From NCBI RefSeq assembly GCF_009931115.1, contig NZ_CP047491.1, forward strand, positions 3,936,001-4,000,000: a stretch of 64,000 bases of DNA, written 5' to 3'. Made by a program: the position numbers and the translations under genes. The notes below the pieces were generated by a model. That model did no database searches and was not told the origin of the DNA. It saw only the letters and a program-made list of their open reading frames with translations. This DNA comes from Microbulbifer hydrolyticus. Lineage in GTDB: Bacteria > Pseudomonadota > Gammaproteobacteria > Pseudomonadales > Cellvibrionaceae. Positions 23,555-33,080 of this stretch are shown in pieces. Each line of letters starts with the position of its first letter. Positions within the stretch are counted from its first letter, which is position 1.

Positions 23555-25732
23555 TCAGGCCATTACCCGCTCATTGCGCTCGTCTTCAGACAGCGCAGAG
23601 AGTCCATCTTCCTCGGCGGCGACACCTTCAACGGTCTCCTCTTCCAGCATCGGGAACTCTTCGGAGAGCTCGGCCAGATCACCATCGTACAGATCGCTCT
23701 CACCTTCCACATCGTCTTCGTTCGGCAGCTTGAAGCCGGCAACGGAGTCGCGCAGGGCGGAGGCGGTCTGGGCCAGGTTACCAATCGACTGTGCGGTAGC
23801 TTGTGTACCGGCAGAAGTCTGCGAGGTAATTTCCTGAATCACGTTCATCGTGTTGGAGATGTGACCCGCGGACGAGGCCTGCTGGCGCGCCGCGTTGGAG
23901 ATGTTCTGAATCAAGGAAGCGAGGTTGGTCGATACCGTTTCGATCTCTTCCAGGGCAACACCCGCATCCTGTGCCAGGCGTGCACCGCGCACCACCTCGG
24001 TGGTGGTGGATTCCATCGATACAACCGCTTCGTTGGTGTCCGACTGAATCGCTTTTACCAGACCTTCAATCTGTTTGGTTGCGGCAGCGGAACGCTCCGC
24101 AAGTCGCTGAACTTCGTCCGCAACCACCGCGAAGCCGCGGCCCGCATCACCCGCCATAGAGGCCTGAATCGCAGCGTTAAGTGCCAGAATGTTGGTCTGG
24201 TCGGCAATGTCGTTAATCAGGCTTACGATGTCACCAATCTCCTGGGAAGACTCACCCAGTCGCTTGATTCGCTTGGAGGTATCCTGAATCTGCTCGCGGA
24301 TGGTATCCATGCCCTTGATGGTGTTCTGTACCACCTTGGCACCGTTACTCGCGATCTGTACCGAGCGTTCCGCTACCTGCGCCGATTCGGCGGCGTTGGC
24401 AGATACCTGGTCAATCGTTACCGCCATCTCGTTAACCGCCGCGGAGGCGCCGGCAATTTCCTGGGCCTGGTGCTCAGAGGCTTCGGCCAGGTGCAAGGCG
24501 GTCTGCTGGGTTTCCTGCGACAGCGAGGATACTTCCTGGGCCGCGCCGGTGATTCGAGATACCAGCACCCGCAGCTGGTCGATCGTGTAGTTGATGGAGT
24601 CCGCAATCGCACCGGTGAAGGCCTCGGTTACCGTTGCGGAGGTGGTCAGGTCACCGTCTGCGAGGTCGGCCAGTTCGTCCAGCAGCTGCATAATCGCCTG
24701 CTGGTTGCGCTCGTTGGTTTCGGACTCTTCCTTCAGGCTGCGGCGAGTACCGGAGAACGCGGTGATCATCATGCCGAAGATCAACAGTACGAACACACCG
24801 GCAATAATGAAGATGGTTTGCTGGTTTGGCTGACGCTCGTCGGACAGGTTCACGATGCGGTCGTTCAGGGTAGAAAGCGCTTCCAGCAGCTGCGGAGATG
24901 AGGTCGCAATACCGTCCGCCGCCTGGCGGGTGGCAAACAGGGCCGGAGTGGCTTCGAAGATTTCACGGACGGACGAGCTTACGAACTCGAACAGCTCAGT
25001 AATCTCTTCAAGGGATTCCCGGGCTTCGGTGTCAGTCACGCGGGAGATACCCATCACCACGTCACCGCCTTTCATACCCTCAACCACTTTACCGAACAGG
25101 CTCGCGTCGGTGTTGAACTGGTCGGCAGCAGATTCCGCGTCGTCACCACCCTGCAGCATCTTGTCGATGTTTCGACCGATACGCTCAGCGCGCCATACCT
25201 GCAGCTGGGCCTGCTCTACCTGGTTCGCCGGAGCGTTATTGGCCAGCAGGATTTCCACGATATTGTTGTGCTCTGCCTGCAGTTCCGGCAGCGAGTCGTT
25301 CAGGGTACTCGCCACGTCGTTCAGGAAGATGATCGAGTCCTTGTTACCAATAATGGTATCGGCCTGCTCACGCAGTTGGCGCCATACCTGGCCGTAGCTC
25401 GCCAGCTCCTGCTCCAGCGCGCGACGGCTGCCCGGATCCATGCCCTGCAGCTCGTTCCAGGTTGCGGCCATCTGGTTGACGGTGCGCTCAAGGTCGGCAA
25501 ACGCCTGCTCGTCGCCGGCGGTCGCCGCCGGGGCGTAGGACACCAGCTGGTAGGACAGTGCGCGCAATTCCGCCACATCTTCCAGATATTCCTGGTCACG
25601 TTCGGCATGATTCTGCACCAACCAGATGCTGGCGATCAGCCCCACCAGTGTGGCGATTACCAGCAAACCCATAAACAGCGCGGCAGGGTTACTACGTAAC
25701 GCGGAGAATGAACTCTGGGAGCCTGTTTTCAT
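23555..25732 (-). CDS. pilJ: Methyl-accepting chemotaxis protein PilJ
   Basis: 725 residues. Membrane segments lie at about 18-39 and 304-325, with a long helical periplasmic sensor (PilJ type) between them. A HAMP-like segment and the coiled-coil signalling domain follow. The hairpin tip [18 protein letters not shown] and [18 protein letters not shown] are typical, with Ser where many receptors have Glu. An acidic tail ends the protein. It feeds the ChpA kinase through PilI. It lies between pilI (273 bp upstream) and chpA (135 bp downstream). Confidence 0.93.
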   Translation of the reverse strand: MKTGSQSSFSALRSNPAALFMGLLVIATLVGLIASIWLVQNHAERDQEYLEDVAELRALSYQLVSYAPAATAGDEQAFADLERTVNQMAATWNELQGMDPGSRRALEQELASYGQVWRQLREQADTIIGNKDSIIFLNDVASTLNDSLPELQAEHNNIVEILLANNAPANQVEQAQLQVWRAERIGRNIDKMLQGGDDAESAADQFNTDASLFGKVVEGMKGGDVVMGISRVTDTEARESLEEITELFEFVSSSVREIFEATPALFATRQAADGIATSSPQLLEALSTLNDRIVNLSDERQPNQQTIFIIAGVFVLLIFGMMITAFSGTRRSLKEESETNERNQQAIMQLLDELADLADGDLTTSATVTEAFTGAIADSINYTIDQLRVLVSRITGAAQEVSSLSQETQQTALHLAEASEHQAQEIAGASAAVNEMAVTIDQVSANAAESAQVAERSVQIASNGAKVVQNTIKGMDTIREQIQDTSKRIKRLGESSQEIGDIVSLINDIADQTNILALNAAIQASMAGDAGRGFAVVADEVQRLAERSAAATKQIEGLVKAIQSDTNEAVVSMESTTTEVVRGARLAQDAGVALEEIETVSTNLASLIQNISNAARQQASSAGHISNTMNVIQEITSQTSAGTQATAQSIGNLAQTASALRDSVAGFKLPNEDDVEGESDLYDGDLAELSEEFPMLEEETVEGVAAEEDGLSALSEDERNERVMA

Positions 25733-26005
25733 AATTTACTCCTGGCGGACCTGTGTGTGCCTCAGGCCAATTCTTGTTATTACCACTTAATTGAGACCCA
25801 GCGGCCTCATATCCCGTACTGCCCAGCGAAACGCGGGCACCCCCAAAAAATCAACTGCCACCGACAACGGTTTGCTCCTGCTTACTCAGGAAAATCCGCA
25901 TCTGGCTAAGGTTTGACGCACAGCCGGCGCCACACCTCATTCGCCACCTGAATAAATTGGCAGCGCGCCCGAATTAACGGGCTTCAGAGAGCACAAAGCC
26001 GCCGC

Positions 26006-26548
26006 TCAGTGAGCCGCGGCATCTGCAAACTGAAAATCACTTAACAATGCCTGCAGGTCGAATACCAGCCATCGCTCCTGCTGCAACTGGAACTGGCCAC
26101 TGACCATTGGCGCAAACGCCTCTACCAGATCGGAAGGCGGCATCTTGCCGTACTCCAGAGCCAGGTGCTGCATCCCGTGAAGCTCATCGACGATCAGGCC
26201 TGCATAGACTTTGTCGTACTCCACGACCAGCACACGGCGGCGCTGGCGAGCACTGCTTAGGTGGCCGCCAAAAAAGGCAGCCATATCGAAGAGAGGCAGC
26301 AGGCGGCCACGCACGTTGGCCACGCCACGCACCCAGGGCTGAGCCCCGGGAATGAAGGTGTACTGAGGGAGCTCCAGCAATTCCACCACGTCTTCCATGG
26401 AGGCAACAAAGCGGTGTCCCAGCAACGAAAATCCGATGCCCGTCCAGTAGGGTTTAACTTCCTGGCGGGCAGGCAGCCCCTGCGCCTGCGCCTTGGCACG
26501 ATTGGCGATATCAACCAGAGCAAGATAAGGGGTTAGAGTTGAATGCAC
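26006..26548 (-). CDS. pilI: CheW-like coupling protein PilI
   Basis: 180 residues, apparently GTG-initiated. One CheW domain (about 40-170): GFSLLGHRFVASMEDVVEL, VRGVANVRGRLLPLFDM and VVEYDKVYAGLIVDELHGM. Couples PilJ to ChpA at the cell pole. It starts 18 bp after pilH. No strong ribosome binding site precedes the GTG, so translation may be coupled to pilH. Confidence 0.9.
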   Translation of the reverse strand: MHSTLTPYLALVDIANRAKAQAQGLPARQEVKPYWTGIGFSLLGHRFVASMEDVVELLELPQYTFIPGAQPWVRGVANVRGRLLPLFDMAAFFGGHLSSARQRRRVLVVEYDKVYAGLIVDELHGMQHLALEYGKMPPSDLVEAFAPMVSGQFQLQQERWLVFDLQALLSDFQFADAAAH

Positions 26549-26566
26549 AGAGACTCAATGCCGGCC

Positions 26567-26929
26567 TCAGGCCAACACCTCCTCAATAGTGCCCAACAGC
26601 TTGCCCTCGTCGACCGGCTTGGTGAGGTATGCGCGCGCACCCTGGCGCATGCCCCACACCCGGTCAGTGTCCTGGTCTTTGGTGGTCACGATAACGATGG
26701 GAATACCGCTGGTCTGATCGCCCTTACTGAGCTGGCGAGTTGCCTGGAAGCCGTTCAGGCCCGGCATCACAATATCCATCAGAATGACATCGGGACGCTG
26801 TTCGCGAGCCACGTCCACGCCGTTCTCGCCATTGGTGGCAGTCAGCACGGCGTGACCATTCTTTTCCAGAATGGTGGTCAGCTTGTGAGTTTCGGTTGGC
26901 GAGTCATCTACGATAAGCACTCTGGCCAT
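26567..26929 (-). CDS. pilH: Response regulator PilH (single receiver domain)
   Basis: 120 residues. ATG at 26929 has a purine-rich GGGGGAAAAG directly upstream; the frame is open to 27028 but that extension is not family-like. A single receiver: VLIVDDSPTE acid pocket, phospho-acceptor Asp in ILMDIVMPG, VTTKDQ and LTKPVDE (Lys). In Pseudomonas PilH and PilG act oppositely on pilus retraction and extension. It lacks an output domain. Confidence 0.92.
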   Translation of the reverse strand: MARVLIVDDSPTETHKLTTILEKNGHAVLTATNGENGVDVAREQRPDVILMDIVMPGLNGFQATRQLSKGDQTSGIPIVIVTTKDQDTDRVWGMRQGARAYLTKPVDEGKLLGTIEEVLA

Positions 26930-27160
26930 CTTTTCCCCCGAGATAGTGTGCCGCCCTGACCTTCTGTCACAGCCAGGCGGATTGTTGTTGGTACCGGCCG
27001 CACAGAGAATTGCTCGGCACGGCCACACGCTTTGTTATGTGCTGCTGACTTTCGCGGAATTCGTGTGCCACTACGGGCACACACCGAACAGGCGGCAGCA
27101 AGTCGCCATAGTCTACGCCATTTATGCAAAAGGTTTCACGCCCTAAGTGAGAACTATCTC

Positions 27161-27556
27161 TCAGGCGGCGTGGTGCGGCTTGGCATGGGCAGAGATCGCA
27201 CCCAGCAGCTCGCTCTTGCTAAACGGCTTGGTGAGATACTGATCGCACCCGACAACGCGACCCTTGGCCTTGTCGAACAGGCCATCCTTACTGGACAGCA
27301 TCACCACGGGTGTACTGCGGAATTCGCTGTTGTTCTTGATCAACGCGCAGGTCTGGTAACCATCCAGGCGCGGCATCATGATGTCTACAAAAATAATATC
27401 CGGACGCGAATCAGCGATCTTGGCCAATGCATCAAAGCCATCGGTGGCGGTGACAACCGCACAACCCGCTTTCTGCAGCAGCGTTTCCGCGGTGCGACGA
27501 ATGGTTTTACTGTCGTCGATCACCATAACGGTGAGACTTTCCCAGTTGAGCTCCAT
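27161..27556 (-). CDS. pilG: Response regulator PilG (single receiver domain)
   Basis: 131 residues, ATG start. A receiver domain with VMVIDDSKTIRR, Asp in IFVDIMMPRLDGY, MLSSKDG and YLTKPFSK. It is first in the leftward pilG-pilH-pilI-pilJ-chpA cluster and 231 bp upstream of pilH. It is divergent from gshB, the same border as in Pseudomonas aeruginosa. Confidence 0.93.
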   Translation of the reverse strand: MELNWESLTVMVIDDSKTIRRTAETLLQKAGCAVVTATDGFDALAKIADSRPDIIFVDIMMPRLDGYQTCALIKNNSEFRSTPVVMLSSKDGLFDKAKGRVVGCDQYLTKPFSKSELLGAISAHAKPHHAA

Positions 27557-27934
27557 AGTGTATTCCTGAATCCCCTTTACTTATTTTCGGGCGCCGGTGA
27601 TTGTTTCGTTGTAACCGCGGCAGCGCCCTTATGTGCAACCTCATTACGGGGTCCGATCGTCGCAGCCATTGGCCACCGGCCAGCAGGCGCAGATCAGGGG
27701 GAAACTTTTATCACAGATACCAAAGTGAATCTAGCGACGGCCGACCCCGCAACCGAGGTCTGATCAAATTGTGAGCAAAGCCGCACTTCTGGCGCACCGC
27801 CCACCCCACACAGCGGCTTGCACATGGAGCCCGCTACTCTTACCTTACCCGGAATGACGACCGCACCACGGGCCACCGCCTCGCCCGCGCACCACCGTCA
27901 ACCCGCCCCACCTTGAGAAATACGGATAACCGGT
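27557..27934. promoter_or_regulatory. Divergent pilG / gshB intergenic region
   Basis: 378 bp between two divergent genes, so it must hold both promoters. No convincing -35/-10 pair, no long repeat and no credible small gene was recognised. The region is GC-rich near gshB and more mixed near pilG. Confidence 0.3.
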
Positions 27935-28891
27935 ATGAGCCACACGCTCGGCGTGGTCATGGACCCAATCGCCAACATCAGCTACAAGAAAGACACCACC
28001 CTGGCACTGTTGCTGGCCGCCCAGCGCGCAGGATTCGAACTGCATTACTTCCTGCAGTCCGACCTGTACCTGGATGGCAGCGTGCCTATGGGTAACGGCT
28101 CGCGGCTTGAGGTGTTTGAGGACCCAAAGAACTGGTTCTCCCTGGGTGAGCGCAAACCCATGCACCTGGGCGACCTCGATGTACTGCTGATGCGGGTGGA
28201 CCCTCCGTTCGACAACGAATATATCTACTCGACCTATATTCTCGAGGCCGCCGAGCGCGCCGGCACCCTGGTGGCCAACAAGCCCCAGTCCCTGCGCGAC
28301 TGCAATGAAAAGATCTTCGCCACCCACTTCGCCGACTGCTGCCCGCCACTGATTGTCAGCCGCGATATGGCGCAACTGCGCGCGTTCCACGCCCAGCACC
28401 AAGACGTTATTTTCAAACCGCTCGACGGCATGGGCGGCACCGGCATCTTTCACGTCAAACCGGACGGCAGTAATATCGGCGCAATCCTGGAAACCCTGAC
28501 GGACAATGGCAAGCGCCAGATCATGGGGCAGCGCTACCTGCCGGAAATCAAAGACGGCGACAAACGCATCCTGGTGGTTGATGGCGAGCCGGTACCCTAT
28601 TGCCTGGCGCGCATCCCACAGGCCGGCGAAACCCGCGGCAACCTGGCCGCCGGCGGTCGCGGCGAAGCACGACCGCTGTCCGAGCGGGACCTCTGGATTG
28701 CCCGACAGGTCGGCCCGACGCTGAAGGAAAAGGGACTGCTGTTTGTGGGACTGGACGTGATCGGCGACTACCTCACCGAGGTCAACGTCACCAGCCCCAC
28801 TTGCGTGCGTGAAATCGATACCGCCTACGGCACCGACATCGGCGGCCTATTGATGCGCGCGATCACAGACCGAATGGCACAAAAAGGGTAA
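27935..28891 (+). CDS. gshB: Glutathione synthetase
   Basis: 318 residues, the prokaryotic length. Adds glycine to gamma-glutamylcysteine with ATP. The N terminus LGVVMDPIANISYKKDTT and the ATP-grasp loop KPLDGMGGTGIF (about 156-167) are typical, as is EVNVTSPTC near the C-terminal metal site. It is followed by the tonB-like gene within 30 bp. The same gshB-tonB-yqgE-ruvX order borders pilG in Pseudomonas. Confidence 0.96.
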   Translation: MSHTLGVVMDPIANISYKKDTTLALLLAAQRAGFELHYFLQSDLYLDGSVPMGNGSRLEVFEDPKNWFSLGERKPMHLGDLDVLLMRVDPPFDNEYIYSTYILEAAERAGTLVANKPQSLRDCNEKIFATHFADCCPPLIVSRDMAQLRAFHAQHQDVIFKPLDGMGGTGIFHVKPDGSNIGAILETLTDNGKRQIMGQRYLPEIKDGDKRILVVDGEPVPYCLARIPQAGETRGNLAAGGRGEARPLSERDLWIARQVGPTLKEKGLLFVGLDVIGDYLTEVNVTSPTCVREIDTAYGTDIGGLLMRAITDRMAQKG

Positions 28892-28916
28892 ACTGTTGCA
28901 CTCCTGCCGGAGCCCG

Positions 28917-29939
28917 ATGCGAGTAAACCTTTTCACAGCGCGGGGCCCCGGCGGTTTCACGGCAGTAGTAAAAGCAATAACCACAATGACCGCAGCAGCC
29001 AGCCAATCCCGCGCGGGAGGCACCAAACAAGCCTCGACCCCAGCGCCGACACCAGCATCGCCCGCCACTCAGGGGGATCGCTTCACCTTTGCCCTGTTCC
29101 TGGCTTGCGCCCTGCATGCGCTGCTGATTTTCGGTGTGGCGTTTACCGCTCCTGAAGCCAAAGAAGCCCCTCCCACCCTGGAGGTGACACTGGCACAGCA
29201 CAGGTCACTCGACGCCCCGGAAGACGCGGACTACCTGGCCCAGCACAACCAGCAAGCCAGCGGCACTGCGGAAACCCCGAAAGAGCTTTCCACCGATCGC
29301 CAGGCAGAAATCGCCGACACCAGCATTCGCCAGGTCAGCCCGCTACCCCAGCAACAGGCCGCGCGCCCTGCAGATCAGCTGCGCCAGCTGATCACCACCA
29401 TCGGCGACAGCCCGCAACAGGCCCCGGAGCTGCCCGCGGAAGACAAGCGCTCGGAAGAAAAGCGCGGTGATGCCCCCTCCGACCTGCCACCGACCAACCC
29501 CGAAATCGCCAGCCTGCAGGCGCGGCTCGACAAGATTCGCCAGACCATCGCGCAGCGCCCGCGTGTGCGCCGCCTCACTTCGGTCGCGACCAGGGCCTCT
29601 TCCGACGCGGCCTACCTGCACGACTGGCGGCAGAAAGTGGAAGCCGTCGGCAATGACAACTTCCCCGAAGAAGCGCTGGCGCGCCAGATCACCGGTGACC
29701 TGCGTATGATGGTGCGACTGCTGCCCACCGGCGCCGTGGAAGAGGTGGTCATCCTGGAATCCTCCGGCGAACGCATTCTCGACGACGCCGCCCAGCAGAT
29801 CGTACGCCTGGCCGCGCCCTTTGCGCCCTTCCCCACGGAAATCCGCAAAGAGGCTGATCGCCTGGAAATCATCCGCACCTGGCGCTTTGAAATGACCGGT
29901 TTCTCCACCGCGGCCGGAAAGACACCCAGCCGCGGCTAA
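28917..29939 (+). CDS. TonB family protein (TonB3-type)
   Basis: About 340 residues. Start is uncertain: ATG at 28917 has GGAG four bases upstream; a TTG at 28896 and an ATG at 28986 are alternatives. One membrane segment (FALFLACALHALLIFGVAF) follows a Thr/Ala-rich cytoplasmic tail. A long Pro/Gln-rich periplasmic stretch leads to a C-terminal TonB domain (RMMVRLLPTGAVEEVVILES...). In Pseudomonas the gene at this position, tonB3, is needed for twitching motility, so a link to type IV pili is likely by context. Confidence 0.8.
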   Translation: MRVNLFTARGPGGFTAVVKAITTMTAAASQSRAGGTKQASTPAPTPASPATQGDRFTFALFLACALHALLIFGVAFTAPEAKEAPPTLEVTLAQHRSLDAPEDADYLAQHNQQASGTAETPKELSTDRQAEIADTSIRQVSPLPQQQAARPADQLRQLITTIGDSPQQAPELPAEDKRSEEKRGDAPSDLPPTNPEIASLQARLDKIRQTIAQRPRVRRLTSVATRASSDAAYLHDWRQKVEAVGNDNFPEEALARQITGDLRMMVRLLPTGAVEEVVILESSGERILDDAAQQIVRLAAPFAPFPTEIRKEADRLEIIRTWRFEMTGFSTAAGKTPSRG

Positions 29940-29988
29940 GCCCGTAGCGCGCTAAACTTAATCTCCATGTGCCAACCTCGTGTGCCCC

Positions 29989-30573
29989 ATGCAGCCATCC
30001 AGTATCGACAGCGACCTCACCCACAACAGCCTGCGCGGGCAGTTTCTGATTGCCATGCCGGGCATGCAGGACCCCCGTTTTCACCAGGCCGTGGCTTTTG
30101 TCTGTGAGCACGGGGCCGATGGCTCCATGGGCATCGTGGTCAACGCGCCCAGCAAGGTGACCTGGAAAGAGGTGTTTGAGCAGCTGTCGCTGGACGACAC
30201 CAGCCTCAGGGGCGACGAACCCGTACTGGTGGGTGGCCCGGTGGCACAGGAACAGGGCTTTGTGCTGCACGGGCGCGGCATGCAGTTCGCTTCCACGGCC
30301 GAGGTATCCGAGGACATCAGCCTCACCGCCTCCAAAGACATTATCGAATCCCTCGCCTGCGGCCGCGGCCCGGACGACGTCCTGCTGGCGCTGGGCTATG
30401 CCGGCTGGGGACCCGGGCAACTGGAAGAGGAGATCGCCGAGAACGCCTGGCTGACGCTCCCCGCCGAACCGGAAATCCTCTTCGCCACCCCCTGGGACAA
30501 GCGCTGGCAGACTGCCGCGGCCCGCCACGGTATTGACCTGGGTGGTATCGGCACCCAGTCCGGCCACGCCTGA
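29989..30573 (+). CDS. yqgE: UPF0301 / YqgE-AlgH family protein
   Basis: 194 residues from the ATG at 29989; a GTG nine bases upstream is also possible and neither has a clear ribosome binding site. LRGQFLIAMPGMQDPRF and GSMGIVVN near the N terminus and GYAGWGPGQLEEE later are the family signature. The molecular role of YqgE is not firmly known. It precedes ruvX by 9 bp, the conserved pair in gammaproteobacteria. Confidence 0.9.
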   Translation: MQPSSIDSDLTHNSLRGQFLIAMPGMQDPRFHQAVAFVCEHGADGSMGIVVNAPSKVTWKEVFEQLSLDDTSLRGDEPVLVGGPVAQEQGFVLHGRGMQFASTAEVSEDISLTASKDIIESLACGRGPDDVLLALGYAGWGPGQLEEEIAENAWLTLPAEPEILFATPWDKRWQTAAARHGIDLGGIGTQSGHA

Positions 30574-30582
30574 GCCCCTCGC

Positions 30583-31014
30583 ATGCGCAAACCTCTCACC
30601 GCCCTCGCCTTTGACTTCGGCACCCGCTCCATCGGCCTCGCCTATGGGCAGAGCCTCACCGGCAGTGCCCGCGAACTGGATCCACTGCCCGCCAAAGACG
30701 GCAAGCCCGACTGGGATCAGGTCCAGCGTATCGTCAAGGAGTGGCAGCCACAGCTGCTGCTGGTGGGCCTGCCACTCAACATGGATGGCAGCGAAAGTGA
30801 ATTTGGCGTCCGCGCCCGTAAATTCGGCCAGCGCCTGCACGGCCGCCTCGGCCTGCCGGTGGAATACGCCGACGAGCGCCTCAGTACCCGCGCCGCCAAG
30901 GAGGAAGCCCGCGAGCGCGGCCACCGCGGCAACTACGCCAACCAGCCGGTGGATTCCATCGCAGCGCGCATCTTTCTAGAAGACTGGTTGCGGCAACACA
31001 GTACCGGTAACTAG
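30583..31014 (+). CDS. ruvX: Holliday junction resolvase-like RuvX (YqgF)
   Basis: 143 residues. RNase H-like fold: AFDFGTRSIGLA (first Asp), VGLPLNMDGSES, and ADERLST (Glu). Family members act in 16S rRNA 5' maturation or in resolving junctions. It is 9 bp downstream of yqgE; hemC follows after 69 bp. Confidence 0.93.
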   Translation: MRKPLTALAFDFGTRSIGLAYGQSLTGSARELDPLPAKDGKPDWDQVQRIVKEWQPQLLLVGLPLNMDGSESEFGVRARKFGQRLHGRLGLPVEYADERLSTRAAKEEARERGHRGNYANQPVDSIAARIFLEDWLRQHSTGN

Positions 31015-31083
31015 CCAGTTCCCCCTCTCGAGCCGGCAAACTGGTAGAATTGCGCGGAAATTCCTATCGATCCCGTTCCGCGC

Positions 31084-32028
31084 ATGACAGAAACCACCAA
31101 GACCACAATCACCACCGTCCGCATTGCCACGCGCGAAAGCGCCCTCGCTCTGTGGCAGGCCAATTACGTCAAGCAACAGCTGGAATTACACCACCCCGAC
31201 CTCAACGTGGAACTGCTGCCACTTACCAGCCGCGGCGACCAACTGCTGGACATTCCCCTGAGCAAAGTGGGGGGCAAAGGCCTGTTCGTGAAAGAGCTGG
31301 AAAAAGCCATGCTCGAGGGACGCGCGGACATCGCCGTGCATTCAATGAAAGACGTGCCGATGGAATTCCCGGAAGGCCTCCACCTGCCGGTCATCTGCGA
31401 GCGCGAAGATCCTCGCGACGCCTTTGTGAGCAATCACTACGGCTCTATCGAAGAACTGCCGCAAGGTGCGGTGGTGGGCACTTCCAGCCTGCGCCGCCAG
31501 TGCCAGGTTCTGGCGCTGCGCCCGGACCTCGAAGTGAAGTTCCTGCGCGGCAACGTCAATACCCGCCTCGCCAAGCTGGATGCCGGCGACTATGACGCCA
31601 TCATTCTCGCTGCCGCCGGGCTGTTGCGCCTTGAAATGCGCGACCGTATTGCCGCCTTTATCGCACCCGAAGTACTGCTTCCCGCTGGCGGCCAGGGTGC
31701 GGTGGGCATCGAATGCCGTCGCGACCCCGAGCTCGAGGCGCTGCTCGCGCCGCTGCATCACACCGACACCAGCCACCACCTGATCGCCGAGCGCGCCATG
31801 GTGCGCCGTCTCAATGGCAGCTGTCAGGTGCCCATCGGCTGTTATGCCATTTTTGCTGACGACGACAAGAGCCGGCTGTATGTGCGCGGCCTGGTTGGCA
31901 GTCCCGACGGCACCACCATGCTCAACAGCGATATCCACGGCGACGTCGCGGAAGCCGAGACCCTCGGCACCCGCCTCGCCGAACAGCTGCTCGAGGCCGG
32001 CGCCGACAAAATCCTCGCCGCGATCTGA
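31084..32028 (+). CDS. hemC: Porphobilinogen deaminase (hydroxymethylbilane synthase)
   Basis: 314 residues. Polymerises four porphobilinogens into hydroxymethylbilane. [13 protein letters not shown] at 14-26, VHSMKDVP (catalytic Asp90) and [11 protein letters not shown] with Cys247 for the dipyrromethane cofactor. It is followed at 16 bp by hemD, hemX and hemY, forming a haem gene cluster. Confidence 0.96.
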   Translation: MTETTKTTITTVRIATRESALALWQANYVKQQLELHHPDLNVELLPLTSRGDQLLDIPLSKVGGKGLFVKELEKAMLEGRADIAVHSMKDVPMEFPEGLHLPVICEREDPRDAFVSNHYGSIEELPQGAVVGTSSLRRQCQVLALRPDLEVKFLRGNVNTRLAKLDAGDYDAIILAAAGLLRLEMRDRIAAFIAPEVLLPAGGQGAVGIECRRDPELEALLAPLHHTDTSHHLIAERAMVRRLNGSCQVPIGCYAIFADDDKSRLYVRGLVGSPDGTTMLNSDIHGDVAEAETLGTRLAEQLLEAGADKILAAI

Positions 32029-32044
32029 AGCGCGCACCCTCGCC

Positions 32045-32866
32045 ATGACCAGCCCCTGCGAGACGCTCGCCGGCCGCCGCATCCTGATCACCCGCCCCGC
32101 GCACCAGAGCGGCGGCTGGTGTGACCTGCTGCAGGCGGAAGGCGCGCTCACCGACTGCATCCCTATGCTGGATATCGTTCCCGTGGGTGCGGGCGAAGGG
32201 AGCCAGAGCGACACCCAGGCAATCAAAAACCTGATCCTGGATTTCGACCAGTTTGACCACGCCATCTTTGTCTCCCAGAACGCGGTGCAATACGGCTTCG
32301 ACTGGCTGGATAATTACTGGCCGCAACTGCCACAGGGCCCGCGCTTTTATGCCATCGGCGCCGCTACCGCACGTGCCATTCGCGCGCGTGGCGCAGCCCC
32401 GGAGACCGGCAATACCGGCGGCGACGAACCCAGCACCATGGATTCGGAAGCCCTGCTGGCACTGCCGACATTGCAGCAACCTGCCGGCGAGCGGGTGATC
32501 ATTTTCCGCGGCCAGGGCGGCCGCACGCTGATCGGTGACACGCTCATCGAGCGCGGCGCGCGCCTGGACTACTGCGAACTCTATCAGCGCGCGCTGCCCG
32601 CAGATGCCGTCGCAAAAATGCGCGCATATCATCACATCCCCGATGCAGTTACCGTGCACAGCGGCGAAACGCTGGAGAACCTGAACCGGGTCCTCGACAC
32701 CAGTGGCCGCACCGCCTTGCGCCAAAGCCTTCTGATTTGCCCGAGCCCGCGCGTGGCGGATACTGCGCGCGCGCTCGGCTTCCCCCGCGTGTACGCCGCC
32801 AGCAACGCCGGCGACAGTGCCATGCTGGCGACATTGAAAGACGCTCTGGCCGCCGACCATTCCTGA
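32045..32866 (+). CDS. hemD: Uroporphyrinogen-III synthase
   Basis: 273 residues from the ATG at 32045; the longer frame upstream overlaps hemC and is rejected. HemD closes hydroxymethylbilane with D-ring inversion. The sequence is divergent as usual for the family, but the ILITRPAHQSG start, FVSQNAVQYG and a conserved Tyr region (YCELYQR) fit. It is 16 bp downstream of hemC. Confidence 0.9.
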   Translation: MTSPCETLAGRRILITRPAHQSGGWCDLLQAEGALTDCIPMLDIVPVGAGEGSQSDTQAIKNLILDFDQFDHAIFVSQNAVQYGFDWLDNYWPQLPQGPRFYAIGAATARAIRARGAAPETGNTGGDEPSTMDSEALLALPTLQQPAGERVIIFRGQGGRTLIGDTLIERGARLDYCELYQRALPADAVAKMRAYHHIPDAVTVHSGETLENLNRVLDTSGRTALRQSLLICPSPRVADTARALGFPRVYAASNAGDSAMLATLKDALAADHS

Positions 32867-32935
32867 TTAAACGCCAGAGTCGGTAAAAAATTTCATTTCC
32901 GCGCCAGACTCCGTATAAAGAACCGCTGCAGTCGC

Positions 32936-32941
32936 TATAAT
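32936..32941 (+). promoter_or_regulatory. Possible -10 element before hemX
   Basis: A perfect TATAAT lies in the 214-bp gap between hemD and hemX. The hexamer 17 bp upstream is a poor -35. It could give hemXY a separate promoter. Confidence 0.3.
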
Positions 32942-33080
32942 TTGGCGACAAAATTTCTTTCAGCAATCGGGACCGCCTTCGCTGGCCCTATGCACGACCA
33001 GCCCTGTAATGACGAAACCGATAATGATAGAAACGCAGGTGTGACATGCACCCCGGCATCCATTCTGAGCAAGCGAGTCC

